A stretch of 64,000 nt of DNA from Streptomyces sp. CNQ-509 (GCF_001011035.1 NZ_CP011492.1:868001-932000), one strand, 5' to 3'; shown: positions 45,943 to 57,502, counted from the first letter of the stretch. Program-made: numbers and translations. The notes: a model not told the origin generated them from the sequence alone.

Positions 45943-46885
45943 GTCGCAGCCCCTTCCGCGTCCGGCACGACCATCGTGCCGATGCCCTCGTCCGTGAAGA
46001 TCTCCAGCAGGATGGAGTGCGGCACCCGGCCGTCGATGACCCGCGCGGTGTGCACGCCGTGGCGCACCGCGTACAGGCAGCCCTCCATCTTCGGGACCAT
46101 GCCGCTGGCCAGGTCGGGCAGCAGCCGCTCCAGCTCGCCGGCGGTGAGCCGGCTGATGACCTCGTCGCTGTCCGGCCAGTTCTCGTACAGGCCCTCGACG
46201 TCGGTGAGGACCATCAGGGTCTCCGCGCCGAGCGCGGCGGCCAGCGCGGCGGCGGCGGTGTCGGCGTTCACGTTGAAGACCTCGCCGGCCGCGTCGGACT
46301 CGTCGGCGGAGCGGGCGACGGAGGAGACGACCGGGATGCGGCCGTCCGCGAGCAGCGCCTCTATCGCGCCGGTGTCGATGTCGGTGACCTCGCCGACCCG
46401 GCCGATGTCGACCGGCTCGCCGTCGACCAGCGGCCGGTGCCGGGTGGCGGTGATGGTGTGCGCGTCCTCGCCGGTGAGGCCGACGGCGAAGGGGCCGTGC
46501 TCGTTGAGGAGCCCGACCAGCTCGCGCTGCACCTGGCCGGCGAGCACCATCCGTACGACGGCCATCGCCTCCGGCGTCGTCACCCGCAGCCCGGCGCGGA
46601 ACTCGCTGGCCAGGCCGTGCCGGTCGAGCTGCGCGCTGATCTGCGGGCCGCCGCCGTGCACGACGACGGGCCTGAGCCCGGCGTGCCGCAGGAAGACGAC
46701 GTCCTGGGCGAAGGCGCGCTTCAGGTCGTCGTCGACCATGGCGTTGCCGCCGAACTTGACCACGACGACCTTGCCGTGGTGGCGGGTGAGCCAGGGCAGC
46801 GCCTCGATGAGGGTGCGGGCCTTGGGCAGGGCGGTGTGCTTGCGGGTGGGGGTGGCCGGTGCCGCGGCGGGCGCGGAGGTCGTCG

Positions 46886-46889
<4 letters not shown>
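45939..46889 (-). CDS. argB: Acetylglutamate kinase
   Basis: 316 residues. [14 protein letters not shown] binds the phosphate, [19 protein letters not shown] is the acetylglutamate site, and [30 protein letters not shown] the nucleotide site. It carries out the second step of arginine synthesis and is the usual target of arginine feedback; the extended N-terminus is compatible with an arginine-sensitive form. The ATG at 46889 overlaps the argJ stop by four bases. Confidence 0.96.
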
Positions 46890-49137
<2,248 letters not shown>

Positions 49138-49374
49138 CGGCGGCACCCGGTCGCCGGATCGCCGGCTACCGGCCGCACTCGTGTGCTCGCCGCTCCCGGG
49201 GCCGCGCCTGGCAGAGCCGCCGTCCTCATCATTGGCACGCACCGCCGGGCACACGTCCGGATGCGGGCTCGGCCCTCCGGCCGGCCACGGCGAGCGCCGG
49301 GGGAACGTAACCTGCGTGGGGGCGCCGGGCGTTGGCGCCGGGTCGTGGGAGCCGGGGTGGGGAAGGGGGCCGGG
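49138..49374. other. Intergenic region upstream of kinase-Hsp70 gene
   Basis: About 240 bp between the argC promoter and the GTG of the kinase-Hsp70 gene. Open frames run through it, but the kinase family sequence begins only at the GTG, so I treat it as non-coding. No clear promoter is seen. Confidence 0.4.
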
Positions 49375-51822
49375 GTGGAGCCGCTGAGGGCCGGGGACCC
49401 GGAGACGGTGGGCGGGTTCGGGCTGCGGGGCCGGCTGGGTGCCGGCGGGATGGGCGAGGTGTTCCTGGGCCGGTCGCCGGGCGGGCGGGCGGTGGCGGTG
49501 AAGGTGGTGCATCCGCATCTGGCGCGGCAGGCGGAGTTCCGGCGGCGGTTCGCGCGGGAGGTGGCGGCGGCGCGGGCGGTGGGCGGGGCGTTCACGGCTC
49601 CGGTGCTGGCCGCCGGTCCTGAGGACGACCTGCCGTGGATCGCGACCGGCTACATTCCGGGGCCCGATCTGGCGGCGGCGGTCGGCGGGGCGGGGCCGTT
49701 CCCTGAAGGCGCGGCGTGGCGGCTGGCGGCCGGGCTCGTGGAGGCGTTGCAGGCCATTCACGCGGTGGGGGTGCTGCACCGGGATCTGAAGCCGTCGAAC
49801 GTGCTGGTGGCCGCGGACGGGCCGCGGGTGATCGATTTCGGGATCGCGCGGACGCTGGAGGACACCGCACTGACGGCGACCGGCCTGGTGGTGGGGACGG
49901 CGGGCTTCATGGCGCCTGAGCAGGCAGAGGGCGGTGAAGTCGGCCCGGCAGGCGACGTGTTCGCGCTGGGGGCGGTGATCGCCTTCGCCGCCACGGGCGC
50001 CGGACCCTTCGGGGAGGGCCCGCCGCTGGCGGTGCTCCACCGGGTCGTCAACCGGCCACCACGGCTGGACGGGCTCACCGGACCGCTGCGCGAACTGGTC
50101 GGTGCATGCCTGGCGAAGAACCCCCGTGAACGGCCCACGCTCACAGCGTTGCTGGCGCGGATCGGGGCGCACTGGGAGCCGGCGGACGACTTCCCCGGCG
50201 TCTCACCCTGGCCGGATGCCGTCACCACCCTCATCCAGAGGCGCGCCACACCCCCGACCGCCCCCTACACCGAAGCCGCCGGGACCACGGCGCCGGACGG
50301 CGAACCGGACGCGTCGCGTCCGGCCGTCGCCGGCATCGACTTCGGCACGAGGAACTCGGCCGTGGCCGTCCTGGAAGCAGGCAAGGTCCGGCCGGTCCCC
50401 AATGCCCAGGGCGCGCAGACCACTCCCAGCCTGGTGAGCCTCACCGCCGAGGGGGACGTCCTCGTCGGCACGGCCGCCGGGCGGCAGGCCCTCGCCAACC
50501 CCGCTCACACCCCGCGCGCCGCCAAGCTGGAGCTGGGTACCGGCTGGCGTGTCACGCGGGGCGACGTCCGGCTGACCGCCGAGGACGCCGCCGGGCTGAT
50601 CCTCGCCCGCCTGCGCCAGGACGCCGAGGCCCACCTCGGCCGGCCGCTCACCGCCGCGGTGCTGGCGGTGCCCGCCGGCTTCCGCCGCGACCAGCGGGCC
50701 GCGCTGCTCCGGGCCGGCGAACGGGCCGGGCTCCCCGTCATGCGGCTGATCAACGAGCCCTCGGCGGTGGCGATGGCCTACCGCCTGCACCGGGACGACT
50801 GCACCGTCCTGATCGTCGATCTCGGCGCGGGCACCCTCGACGTCTCCCTCGTCGACCTCGGCGACGGCACCGTGCTGGCCTGGGCCACCGCCGGCGACAG
50901 CCGGCTCGGCGGCGACGACTGGGACCGGCGGATCGTCGAGCACCTGACCGACCGCGTACGGCTGCGGCACGGCGTGGACCTCACCGGCGACGCCACCGCG
51001 GCCCAGCGGCTGCGCGAGGCGGCCGAGGCCGCGAAGATCGAGCTCTCGGCGGTGCGCACCACGACCCTCCGGCTGCCCTACCTCGCCACCGGACCGGACG
51101 GCCCCGTCCACCTCGAGGAGGAGCTGACCCGCGAGGAGTTCGAGACGCTCACCCGGGATCTGCTGGAACGCTGCCGGGCGCACGTCGAACGCATCCTCGC
51201 CGACGCCGAACGGACGCCCGCCGACATCGACCGGGTCGTCCTGACGGGCGGCGCCGCCCGGATGCCCGCCGTGGGCGACCTGATCCGCCGGCTCACGGGC
51301 GGCCGTGAGCCCCACCGGGGCCTGATCCCCGGGGCTGTCGCCGGCGGCGCCGCTCTTCAGGCCGGCATCATGACCGGCGACGTGAAGGACGTGCTGCTCC
51401 TCGATCTCACCCCTCACTCCATCGGCATCGAAACCGTCGAGGGGACCACGACGGAGCTGATCGAGCGGAACACGACGATCCCCACGAAGCGCTCCGAGGT
51501 CTTCACCACCCACACGGATCACCAGAGCGCGGTGGTGCTCCACGTCGTCGAGGGCGAGGGGGAGGACCCGGCCCGCGACCGGACCCTTGCGGTCCTCGAA
51601 CTCGCCCTGCCGCCCGCTCCCCGCGGCGTGCCACGGATCGAGGTGACGGCCGACTGCGATCCCAACGACATTCTGCACATCACAGCCGAGGACCTGGGCA
51701 CGGGCAACAAGGCGGTCGCCACCGTCGACCAGGCGACGATGGAACGGGCTGCCGCGCTCCTCCGCTCCTCCCGCTGGCCCGGCCTGCGCGCTCTCGCCCC
51801 TGCGACTCTCCCGGACTCCTGA
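49375..51822 (+). CDS. Ser/Thr protein kinase fused to Hsp70 (DnaK-like) chaperone
   Basis: 815 residues in one frame. Residues about 12-270 are a complete Hanks kinase: RLGAGGMGEVFLG, VAVKVV, HRDLKPSNVLV, DFGIA and FMAPEQ. A 45-residue linker follows. Residues about 317-665 are an Hsp70 ATPase domain: AGIDFGTRNSAVAVLE (phosphate 1), LIVDLGAGTLDVSLVDLG (phosphate 2), RLINEPSAVAMAY and VVLTGGAARMPAVGDLI. Residues about 670-790 are a beta-type substrate-binding domain (LLLDLTPHSIGIETVEG, NTTIPTKRSEVFTTHTDHQ). The helical lid is nearly absent. No membrane helix is seen, so it is cytosolic. The GTG at 49375 has GAAGGGGG upstream and gives the common MEPLRAGDP kinase start. Confidence 0.93.
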   Translation: MEPLRAGDPETVGGFGLRGRLGAGGMGEVFLGRSPGGRAVAVKVVHPHLARQAEFRRRFAREVAAARAVGGAFTAPVLAAGPEDDLPWIATGYIPGPDLAAAVGGAGPFPEGAAWRLAAGLVEALQAIHAVGVLHRDLKPSNVLVAADGPRVIDFGIARTLEDTALTATGLVVGTAGFMAPEQAEGGEVGPAGDVFALGAVIAFAATGAGPFGEGPPLAVLHRVVNRPPRLDGLTGPLRELVGACLAKNPRERPTLTALLARIGAHWEPADDFPGVSPWPDAVTTLIQRRATPPTAPYTEAAGTTAPDGEPDASRPAVAGIDFGTRNSAVAVLEAGKVRPVPNAQGAQTTPSLVSLTAEGDVLVGTAAGRQALANPAHTPRAAKLELGTGWRVTRGDVRLTAEDAAGLILARLRQDAEAHLGRPLTAAVLAVPAGFRRDQRAALLRAGERAGLPVMRLINEPSAVAMAYRLHRDDCTVLIVDLGAGTLDVSLVDLGDGTVLAWATAGDSRLGGDDWDRRIVEHLTDRVRLRHGVDLTGDATAAQRLREAAEAAKIELSAVRTTTLRLPYLATGPDGPVHLEEELTREEFETLTRDLLERCRAHVERILADAERTPADIDRVVLTGGAARMPAVGDLIRRLTGGREPHRGLIPGAVAGGAALQAGIMTGDVKDVLLLDLTPHSIGIETVEGTTTELIERNTTIPTKRSEVFTTHTDHQSAVVLHVVEGEGEDPARDRTLAVLELALPPAPRGVPRIEVTADCDPNDILHITAEDLGTGNKAVATVDQATMERAAALLRSSRWPGLRALAPATLPDS

Positions 51823-51852
51823 GAGCGTGTCCCGCGCGGTCCGTGTGACCGG

Positions 51853-53610
51853 TCAGCCCTTGGGCGGGACCTCGGGGATCGGCAGCAACAGCGCGCCGAA
51901 CGCGCCTGCCGGCACCGCCGGCTGCCGCGGCGGCACCGGGCGGACGCGGGCGTAGGGGTCGTTCTGGGCAGGGCGGGGGTCCTTCTCGCCCTTGTTGGGC
52001 CACAGCGCCATCGCGCGCTCCGCCTGGGCCGTGATCGTCAGCGACGGGTTCACGCCGAGGTTCGCGGAGACCGCCGAGCCGTCCACCACCGAGATCCCCG
52101 GGTGGCCGTAGAGCCGGTGGTACGGGTCGATGACGCCGTGCTCCGCGTCCTCGCCGATGGGGCAGCCGCCCAGGAAGTGCGCCGTCAGCGGCTTGCCCAT
52201 CAGCTCGCCGAGGTTCGTGCCCGGCTGGCCGCCGATCTGCTCGGCGAGCAGCCGCGCCGCCTCCGCCCCCTCGGGGAGGTGCACCGGGTTGGGCGCCCCG
52301 TGGCCCTGCCGGGCCGTCAGCAGGCCCTTGCCGAGGCCCTTGTCCTTCAGGTACGTGGTGAGCGAGTTGTCGTGGGTCTGCATGACGAGCCCGATGATCG
52401 TCCGCTCGGACCACCGGTACGTCGTGGCCGTCCGCGCCACCAGCACCGGGTGCCGCAGATACGCGCCCAGCACGCGCAGCGCCTTGGGCAGCTTCCCGGT
52501 GGGCTTGAACTGCGGGACGCACAGCAGCGCCATCGCGTTGGAGCCCTTGCCGTAGCGCACGTTCTCGATGTGCGTGGTGTCGTTGGGGTGGATCGAGGAG
52601 GTGATGGCCACCCCCTTGGTGAAGTCCAGTTCACCCGCGCCCCGCTTCTTCCGGTACGTGCGCGGGAAGGTCACCGCGCCGACCAGGGCCTCGGAGTTGG
52701 TGCGGGTCAGCTCGCCGAGGCGCGGGGAGAGCCCGGGCAGCCGGCCGCCGGCCTTCATGCGGTGCAGCAGGGTCTGGGTGCCGTACGTGCCCGCCGCGAC
52801 CACCACGTGGTCGCAGCGGAGCACCTCCCGCTTGCCGCGGCGGCGCTTGTTCGTCGCCACGGTGGTCACCTCGTAGCCGCCGCCGGCGGCCTCGTGCACG
52901 TCGACGACGGTGGTGAGCGGGTGGATCACGGCACCGTGCCGCTCGGCGAGGTAGAGGTAGTTCTCCGTCAGGGTGTTCTTCGCACCGTAGCGGCAGCCGG
53001 TCATGCACGAGCCGCACTGCAGGCACGCGGCGCGCTCCGGGCCCGCGCCGCCGAAGTACGGGTCGGGCACGGTCTCGCCGGGGGCCGCGGTGGTCTCGCC
53101 GCGGGCGTCGCGGCCGTCGCCGTAGAAGACGCCGACGGGGGTGAGCCGGTAGGAGTCGCCGGCGCCCATGCGCTCGGCGGTGGTCTTCAGGTACGTGTCC
53201 GCCTCGGTGGTCGTGGGGTTCTCCCGGACGCCGAGCATCCGCTGCGCCTGGTCGTAGTACGGGGCCAGCTCTTCCTGCCAGTCGGTGATGTGGCCCCACT
53301 GCCGGTCCCGGAAGAAGGCGGGCGGCGGCACGTAGAGGGTGTTGGCGTAGTTGAGGGAGCCGCCGCCCACGCCGGCGCCGGCGAGCACCATGACGTTGCT
53401 GAGCAGGTGGATACGCTGGATGCCGTAGAGGCCGAGGGCGGGGGCCCACAGGTAGTCGCGCAGCCGCCAGGAGTTCTTGGGCAGTTGCTCGCGGGCGAAT
53501 CTGCGGCCGGCCTCCAGCACGCCGACCTTGTAGCCCTTCTCGGTCAGGCGCAGGGCGGCCACCGAGCCGCCGAAGCCGGAACCGATCACGATCACGTCGT
53601 ACGAGCTCAT
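51853..53610 (-). CDS. GMC oxidoreductase, cholesterol-oxidase-like
   Basis: 585 residues. The FAD-binding Rossmann motif is YDVIVIGSGFGGSVAALRL at the N-terminus; GAGVGGGSLNYANTLYVPP and CLQCGSCMTGCRYGAKNTLTENYL match the ChoD-type cholesterol oxidase subgroup, and the C-terminal HFLGGCPIGEDAEHGVIDPYHRLYG and PSLTITAQAERAMAL carry the active-site and flavin-binding end. It lacks a signal peptide. Oxidation of a sterol or other alcohol is likely; cholesterol activity is not proven for this subgroup. It has a TetR-type promoter region upstream. Confidence 0.9.
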   Translation of the reverse strand: MSSYDVIVIGSGFGGSVAALRLTEKGYKVGVLEAGRRFAREQLPKNSWRLRDYLWAPALGLYGIQRIHLLSNVMVLAGAGVGGGSLNYANTLYVPPPAFFRDRQWGHITDWQEELAPYYDQAQRMLGVRENPTTTEADTYLKTTAERMGAGDSYRLTPVGVFYGDGRDARGETTAAPGETVPDPYFGGAGPERAACLQCGSCMTGCRYGAKNTLTENYLYLAERHGAVIHPLTTVVDVHEAAGGGYEVTTVATNKRRRGKREVLRCDHVVVAAGTYGTQTLLHRMKAGGRLPGLSPRLGELTRTNSEALVGAVTFPRTYRKKRGAGELDFTKGVAITSSIHPNDTTHIENVRYGKGSNAMALLCVPQFKPTGKLPKALRVLGAYLRHPVLVARTATTYRWSERTIIGLVMQTHDNSLTTYLKDKGLGKGLLTARQGHGAPNPVHLPEGAEAARLLAEQIGGQPGTNLGELMGKPLTAHFLGGCPIGEDAEHGVIDPYHRLYGHPGISVVDGSAVSANLGVNPSLTITAQAERAMALWPNKGEKDPRPAQNDPYARVRPVPPRQPAVPAGAFGALLLPIPEVPPKG

Positions 53611-53640
53611 CGCGTCTCGCTCCTCGCACCCGGTGCTGCG

Positions 53641-53739
53641 GCTACCTACCAGGCAGTAGACTTACCTACCCGTAGGGAGTTGGCAATGGCCCCGACATCA
53701 TCCGCCCGCCGCGCCCCGCAGTCCACTCGCCCCGGCGCT
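53641..53739 (+). pseudogene. Possible TetR-gene remnant and operator
   Basis: The segment CCTACCCGTAGG (palindrome, about 53665-53676) and CTACCTACC repeats look like a TetR operator upstream of the GMC gene. A GGGAG and ATG at 53686 open a frame of only about 18 codons in the style of a TetR N-terminus (SSARRAP) before it runs into the 3' end of the convergent phosphatase-like gene; the frame itself stays open to 53856 (56 codons) but has no helix-turn-helix. I read this as the start of a divergent regulator gene whose body has been lost. This is inference. Confidence 0.35.
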
Positions 53740-54314
53740 CACGCCCAGCTGTCGATGTGCAGGCTCCACCGCCCAGGACGCCCCGTCAGGCTGATCGCCG
53801 ACAGCGGCATCACGTCGATGTGCCAGTACGAGACGGGCGGCGCCTTCAGCGCGTAGACCAGCGCGGCGCGGATGATCGAGGGCTCGGTGACGGCGAGCAC
53901 GTGGGTGCCGTCGTCCACCGGGCGGGTGTCCAGCCAGCCCCCTATCCGCTGGATGAAGGCGATCAGCGCCTCGCCGCCGTGCGGGGCGGCGTGCGGATCC
54001 GCGAGCCAGGCGTCCACGTCGCGCGGCTCGGTCATCATCACCTCCTCCAGCGTGCGCCCCCGCCACCGGCCCATGTCGCAGTCGCGCAGCGCGAGTTGGG
54101 CCAGCGGCGCGAGGCCGAGCACCCGGCCGGTCTCGCGGGAGCGCTGGGTGGGCGAGCAGTACCGCAACTCGGCGGCGGCCAGCGGGGAGAACACCGGAAC
54201 GGCGCGCTCCGCCGCCACCCAGCCGTCCGCGTCCAGCGGCCGGTCGTCGTCGAAGCGCTCCGCGAGCCGCGAGGAGTTGCGGGCCGCGGCGAGGAGCGTG
54301 AGACGAACGTTCAT
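53739..54314 (-). CDS. Histidine phosphatase-fold protein, catalytic His missing
   Basis: 191 residues. The layout follows the phosphoglycerate-mutase-like branch: RLAERFDDDRPLDADGWVAAE, then LRYCSPTQRSRETGRVLGL and DCDMGRWRGRTLEEV. However the RHG nucleophile motif is replaced by ARN (LLAAARNSS) and the second His block (normally THGG) reads TEPS (VTEPSIIRAAL). Both catalytic histidines are therefore absent and the protein is probably not an active phosphatase. It may bind a phosphorylated ligand. The ATG at 54314 starts the first beta strand. Confidence 0.85.
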   Translation of the reverse strand: MNVRLTLLAAARNSSRLAERFDDDRPLDADGWVAAERAVPVFSPLAAAELRYCSPTQRSRETGRVLGLAPLAQLALRDCDMGRWRGRTLEEVMMTEPRDVDAWLADPHAAPHGGEALIAFIQRIGGWLDTRPVDDGTHVLAVTEPSIIRAALVYALKAPPVSYWHIDVMPLSAISLTGRPGRWSLHIDSWA

Positions 54315-54335
54315 GCGGTGATGGTAGGAGCGCCG

Positions 54336-54794
54336 TCAGGCTCTGCCCAGAGCCATCCACTGGGTCGGATCCGCCAGCGGCTCGAAGCCGAGCCTCGCGT
54401 AGACCTCGTGGGCGTCGCCGGTCGCCAGCAGGATGCGGCGCAGCCGGTACGGCGCGAGGTGGTCGCGGACGGCGGCGACCAGGCCGCTGCCGACGCCCGC
54501 GCCGCGGGCTTCGCGGGCCACGTAGACGTCGCAGAGCCAGGCGAAGGTGGCACGGTCGGTGACGACGCGCGCGTACGCGATCTGCCCGCCCGCGCCGCGC
54601 GGGCCGTCCCCGGCGGCGGCCGCCTCCGCGGCGTAGACGCCGAAGTTCAGGGAGTGGTCGATCGCGGTGTCCTGCTGCGCGCGGCTGCGGCCGAGCGCCC
54701 AGTACGCGTCGGTGGACAGCCACCGGTGGACGAGCGCCCGGTCGAGCCGGGCGGGGTCGGTGGAGACCTCATACGGTGCGGGTACGTGAGCCAT
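54336..54794 (-). CDS. GNAT acetyltransferase
   Basis: 152 residues. VYVAREARGAGVGSGLVAAVRDHL is the acetyl-CoA site and ILLATGDAHEVYARLGFEPL the conserved end; YEVSTDPARLDRALVHRWLSTDAYWALGRSR is the distinctive N-terminus of a GNAT subgroup common in actinobacteria. The ATG at 54794 is preferred because the family begins there. It is 21 bp upstream of the phosphatase-like gene on the same strand and may form an operon with it. Confidence 0.88.
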   Translation of the reverse strand: MAHVPAPYEVSTDPARLDRALVHRWLSTDAYWALGRSRAQQDTAIDHSLNFGVYAAEAAAAGDGPRGAGGQIAYARVVTDRATFAWLCDVYVAREARGAGVGSGLVAAVRDHLAPYRLRRILLATGDAHEVYARLGFEPLADPTQWMALGRA

Positions 54795-54924
54795 GGGCAG
54801 AGCCTGGCACGCGGTGCATGGCCCGTACATCGGAATTCTCCGGAAGCCAAGCGCGGCGCCCGCCCTTAAACTGGCGGTCACGGACCCCATCATCTGGGGA
54901 CGAGCCGGACAGGAGGTCGACCCG

Positions 54925-55128
54925 ATGCAGGCTGAAGTGGGCGACAAGCTGTGTGTGCACGGCCGTGTCGTCGGTCAGGAGGACCGGACGGCGGAGATCC
55001 TCGAAGTCATGGGCCCAGCCGGGGCACCGCCCTACCGGGTGCGGTTCGACGACGGCCACGAGGCGCTGGTGTCACCCGGCCCGGACTCCGTGGTCCGGCA
55101 TCGGGACCGGGAGTCCGGGCAGGGCTGA
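54925..55128 (+). CDS. DUF1918 protein (67 aa)
   Basis: 67 residues: MQAEVGDKLCVHGRVVGQ at the start and GAPPYRVRFDDGHEALVSPGPD in the middle are the DUF1918 signature, a small beta-barrel-like domain found across actinobacteria. AGGAGG lies eight bases before the ATG. Function unknown. It is divergent from the GNAT gene. Confidence 0.92.
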   Translation: MQAEVGDKLCVHGRVVGQEDRTAEILEVMGPAGAPPYRVRFDDGHEALVSPGPDSVVRHRDRESGQG

Positions 55129-55185
55129 CGTCCGCGGCCGCGGGTGGCGGGGCGGCCGGGACGACGGGGGCCGGCGGGCGCGCCG

Positions 55186-56463
55186 TCAGCAGCGCGGCGG
55201 CCGGGCCGGCTCGCGGTAGTGGTCGGCGACGAGCCTGCTGACCGCGCCCAGGGGGTCCTGGGGCAGCAGTTTCGCGGAGAAGTACATGTTGCCCTGGACC
55301 TCCGGGTAGTCCTGGCAGAACGTCAGGTGACGGGAGAGCTCCGCCGGGTCGAACCAGGCGGCGGGCTGGCCGGCGGCGCCGACCTTGTAGAGCGCCTCGC
55401 CGATGTAGAGGTTGACGCCGGTGCCCGCGACCACGTCGTTCCACCAGGGCACGATCTTGGCGTAGTCGGCGACCGCGAAGCCGATGTTCCAGTACACCTG
55501 CGGGACGATGTAGTCGATCCAGCGCTCGCGCACCCATGTGCGGGTGTCGGCGTAGAGGTTGTCGTACGTCTGCGTGCCCGCCTGGGTGTCGGAGCCCTCG
55601 GGGTCGGTGGCCGCGTTCCGCCAGACCGCGAACGGGCTGACACCGAACTGCACGGTGCGCTTCGTCCGCTTGATGGCCCGGCCCAGCTCCGCGACCAGCA
55701 GGTCGACGTTGTTGCGCCGCCAGTCGGCCTTGTCCGCGAAGGCGCCGCCGTACCTCCGGTACGTCTCCTCGTCGGCGAACTCCTGGCCCGCGACCGGGTA
55801 CGGGTAGAAGTAGTCGTCGAAGTGCACGGCGTCGATGTCGTAGCGCCGGACGGCATCGAGGATGCAGCGCTGGACGAAGCGGCGGACCTCCGGCACCCCC
55901 GGGTCGTAGTAGATCTTGCCGCCGTACGGGACGACCCACTCGGGGTGCCGGTTCGCCGGGTGGTCGGGCACCAGCTTCTCCGCGAGCGCGTCGTTGCGCA
56001 CCCGGTAGGGGTTGAACCAGGCGTGCAGTTCGAGACCGCGCCGGTGGGCCTCGCGGACCGCGAAGCCGAGCGGGTCCCAGCCCGGGTCGGCGCCCTGGGT
56101 CCCGGAGAGCCACTCCGACCACGGCTCGTACGGCGACGGCCACATCGCGTCCGCTGTCGGCCGGGCCTGGAAGACGACGGTGTTCATCCGCCGGTCCGCC
56201 GCCTCGTCGAGCCGGGCCAGCAACTGTCGCTGCTGCTCCGCCGCGCTCAGGCCCTGCTGGTCCGGCCAGTCGATGTTCGCCACCGTCGCCACCCACGAGC
56301 CGCGCATCTGCCCGGCCGGTCGGCCGTGGGCGCGTCCCGCGGCGCCCGCCGGGGACGCGATCGCGTCGCCCGCCACGGTCACCGCGGACAGGGCGCCCAC
56401 CGCCGCGGCGCCGAACCGGCGCCGGCTGAGGTGGTGCGGTCTGCCGGGAGTGCTGCTCCCCAT
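55186..56463 (-). CDS. Tat-exported family 10-like glycosyl hydrolase
   Basis: 425 residues. A twin-arginine signal (SRRRFGAAAVGALSAVTVAG) is followed by a (beta/alpha)8 barrel of the glycosyl hydrolase-like 10 / DUF187 group: RGSWVATVANIDWPDQ, NTVVFQARPTADAMWPS, GLELHAWFNPYRV, DIDAVHFDDYFYPYP and FGVSPFAVWRN. In relatives the DDYFYP block carries acidic catalytic residues. The natural substrate is probably a cell-wall or extracellular glycan, but unproven. GGAGG precedes the ATG at 56463. Confidence 0.9.
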   Translation of the reverse strand: MGSSTPGRPHHLSRRRFGAAAVGALSAVTVAGDAIASPAGAAGRAHGRPAGQMRGSWVATVANIDWPDQQGLSAAEQQRQLLARLDEAADRRMNTVVFQARPTADAMWPSPYEPWSEWLSGTQGADPGWDPLGFAVREAHRRGLELHAWFNPYRVRNDALAEKLVPDHPANRHPEWVVPYGGKIYYDPGVPEVRRFVQRCILDAVRRYDIDAVHFDDYFYPYPVAGQEFADEETYRRYGGAFADKADWRRNNVDLLVAELGRAIKRTKRTVQFGVSPFAVWRNAATDPEGSDTQAGTQTYDNLYADTRTWVRERWIDYIVPQVYWNIGFAVADYAKIVPWWNDVVAGTGVNLYIGEALYKVGAAGQPAAWFDPAELSRHLTFCQDYPEVQGNMYFSAKLLPQDPLGAVSRLVADHYREPARPPRC

Positions 56464-56644
56464 CTGGATCCTCCGAATCGCCGAGAACAAGAATCCGACT
56501 GCGCCAAGTGGTCTGAACCACTCGTCAGTTGCGGCACATCCTCGCGCCCTGCCTCACCCGGGGACAAGAGCCATGCGCTACGCGGGTAACGTCAGGGGTC
56601 CGAAAGGGTTGCCCACACGGCAGGACGAGGGACGAGGAGAGACA

Positions 56645-57502
56645 TTGACCGACATCGAACGCGTCGGAGTGGTCGGATCCGGCCAGATGGGCTCGGGCAT
56701 CGCCGAGGTGTGTGCCCGCTCCGGCCTTCAGGTCGTCGTCGCCGAGACCACCGGCGATGCCCTCGAACTGGGCCGTACCCGCGTCATCAGCTCCCTCGCC
56801 AAGGCGGCCGACCGCGGCAAGATCAGCAAGGAGGAACGGGACGCGGCGCTGGGCGCGCTGAGCTTCACGACCGATCTCGGAGAGCTTGCGGAGAGCGATC
56901 TCGTGATCGAGGCGGTGGTGGAAAACGAACAGGTCAAGACCGAAATCTTCCAGGTCCTTGATCAGGTCGTCGCCCGCCAGGACGCGATCCTCGCCTCCAA
57001 CACCTCCTCCATCCCGCTGGTCAAGCTCGCCGTCGCCACCACGCGACCGGAGCAGGTCATCGGTATGCACTTCTTCAACCCCGCGCCCGTGCAGCGCCTC
57101 ATCGAGCTGATCCCGGCGCTGACGACCAGCGACGACACGCTCAAGCGCACCGAGGCGCTGGCCCGCGACGTGCTCGGCAAGCACGCCATCCGGGCCCAGG
57201 ACCGCTCCGGGTTCGTCGTCAACGCGCTCCTGATCCCGTATCTGCTCTCCGCGGTCCGGATGTTCGAGTCCGGCATCGCCACGCGCGAGGACATCGACAA
57301 CGGGATGGAGCTGGGCTGCGCCCACCCGATGGGCCCGCTGAAGCTCTCGGACCTCATCGGCCTCGACATCGTCGCCTCGGTGGCCGACTCGATGTACGCC
57401 GAGTACAAGGAGCCGTCGTACGCGACGCCGCCGCTGCTGGCGCGGATGGTCGAGGCCGGGAGGCTGGGCCGGAAGTCGGGCGCCGGGTTCTACACGTATT
57501 AG
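56645..57502 (+). CDS. 3-hydroxybutyryl-CoA dehydrogenase
   Basis: 285 residues. The NAD-binding motif is VGVVGSGQMGSGIAEV at the N-terminus; IEAVVENEQVK, LASNTSSIPL and GMHFFNPAPVQRLIEL contain catalytic Ser, His and Glu/Asn residues; the C-terminal dimerisation domain ends LGRKSGAGFYTY. It oxidises 3-hydroxybutyryl-CoA to acetoacetyl-CoA (FadB2/PaaH type). The start is TTG with GAGGAGA upstream. A hairpin follows before the CRISPR array. Confidence 0.94.
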   Translation: MTDIERVGVVGSGQMGSGIAEVCARSGLQVVVAETTGDALELGRTRVISSLAKAADRGKISKEERDAALGALSFTTDLGELAESDLVIEAVVENEQVKTEIFQVLDQVVARQDAILASNTSSIPLVKLAVATTRPEQVIGMHFFNPAPVQRLIELIPALTTSDDTLKRTEALARDVLGKHAIRAQDRSGFVVNALLIPYLLSAVRMFESGIATREDIDNGMELGCAHPMGPLKLSDLIGLDIVASVADSMYAEYKEPSYATPPLLARMVEAGRLGRKSGAGFYTY

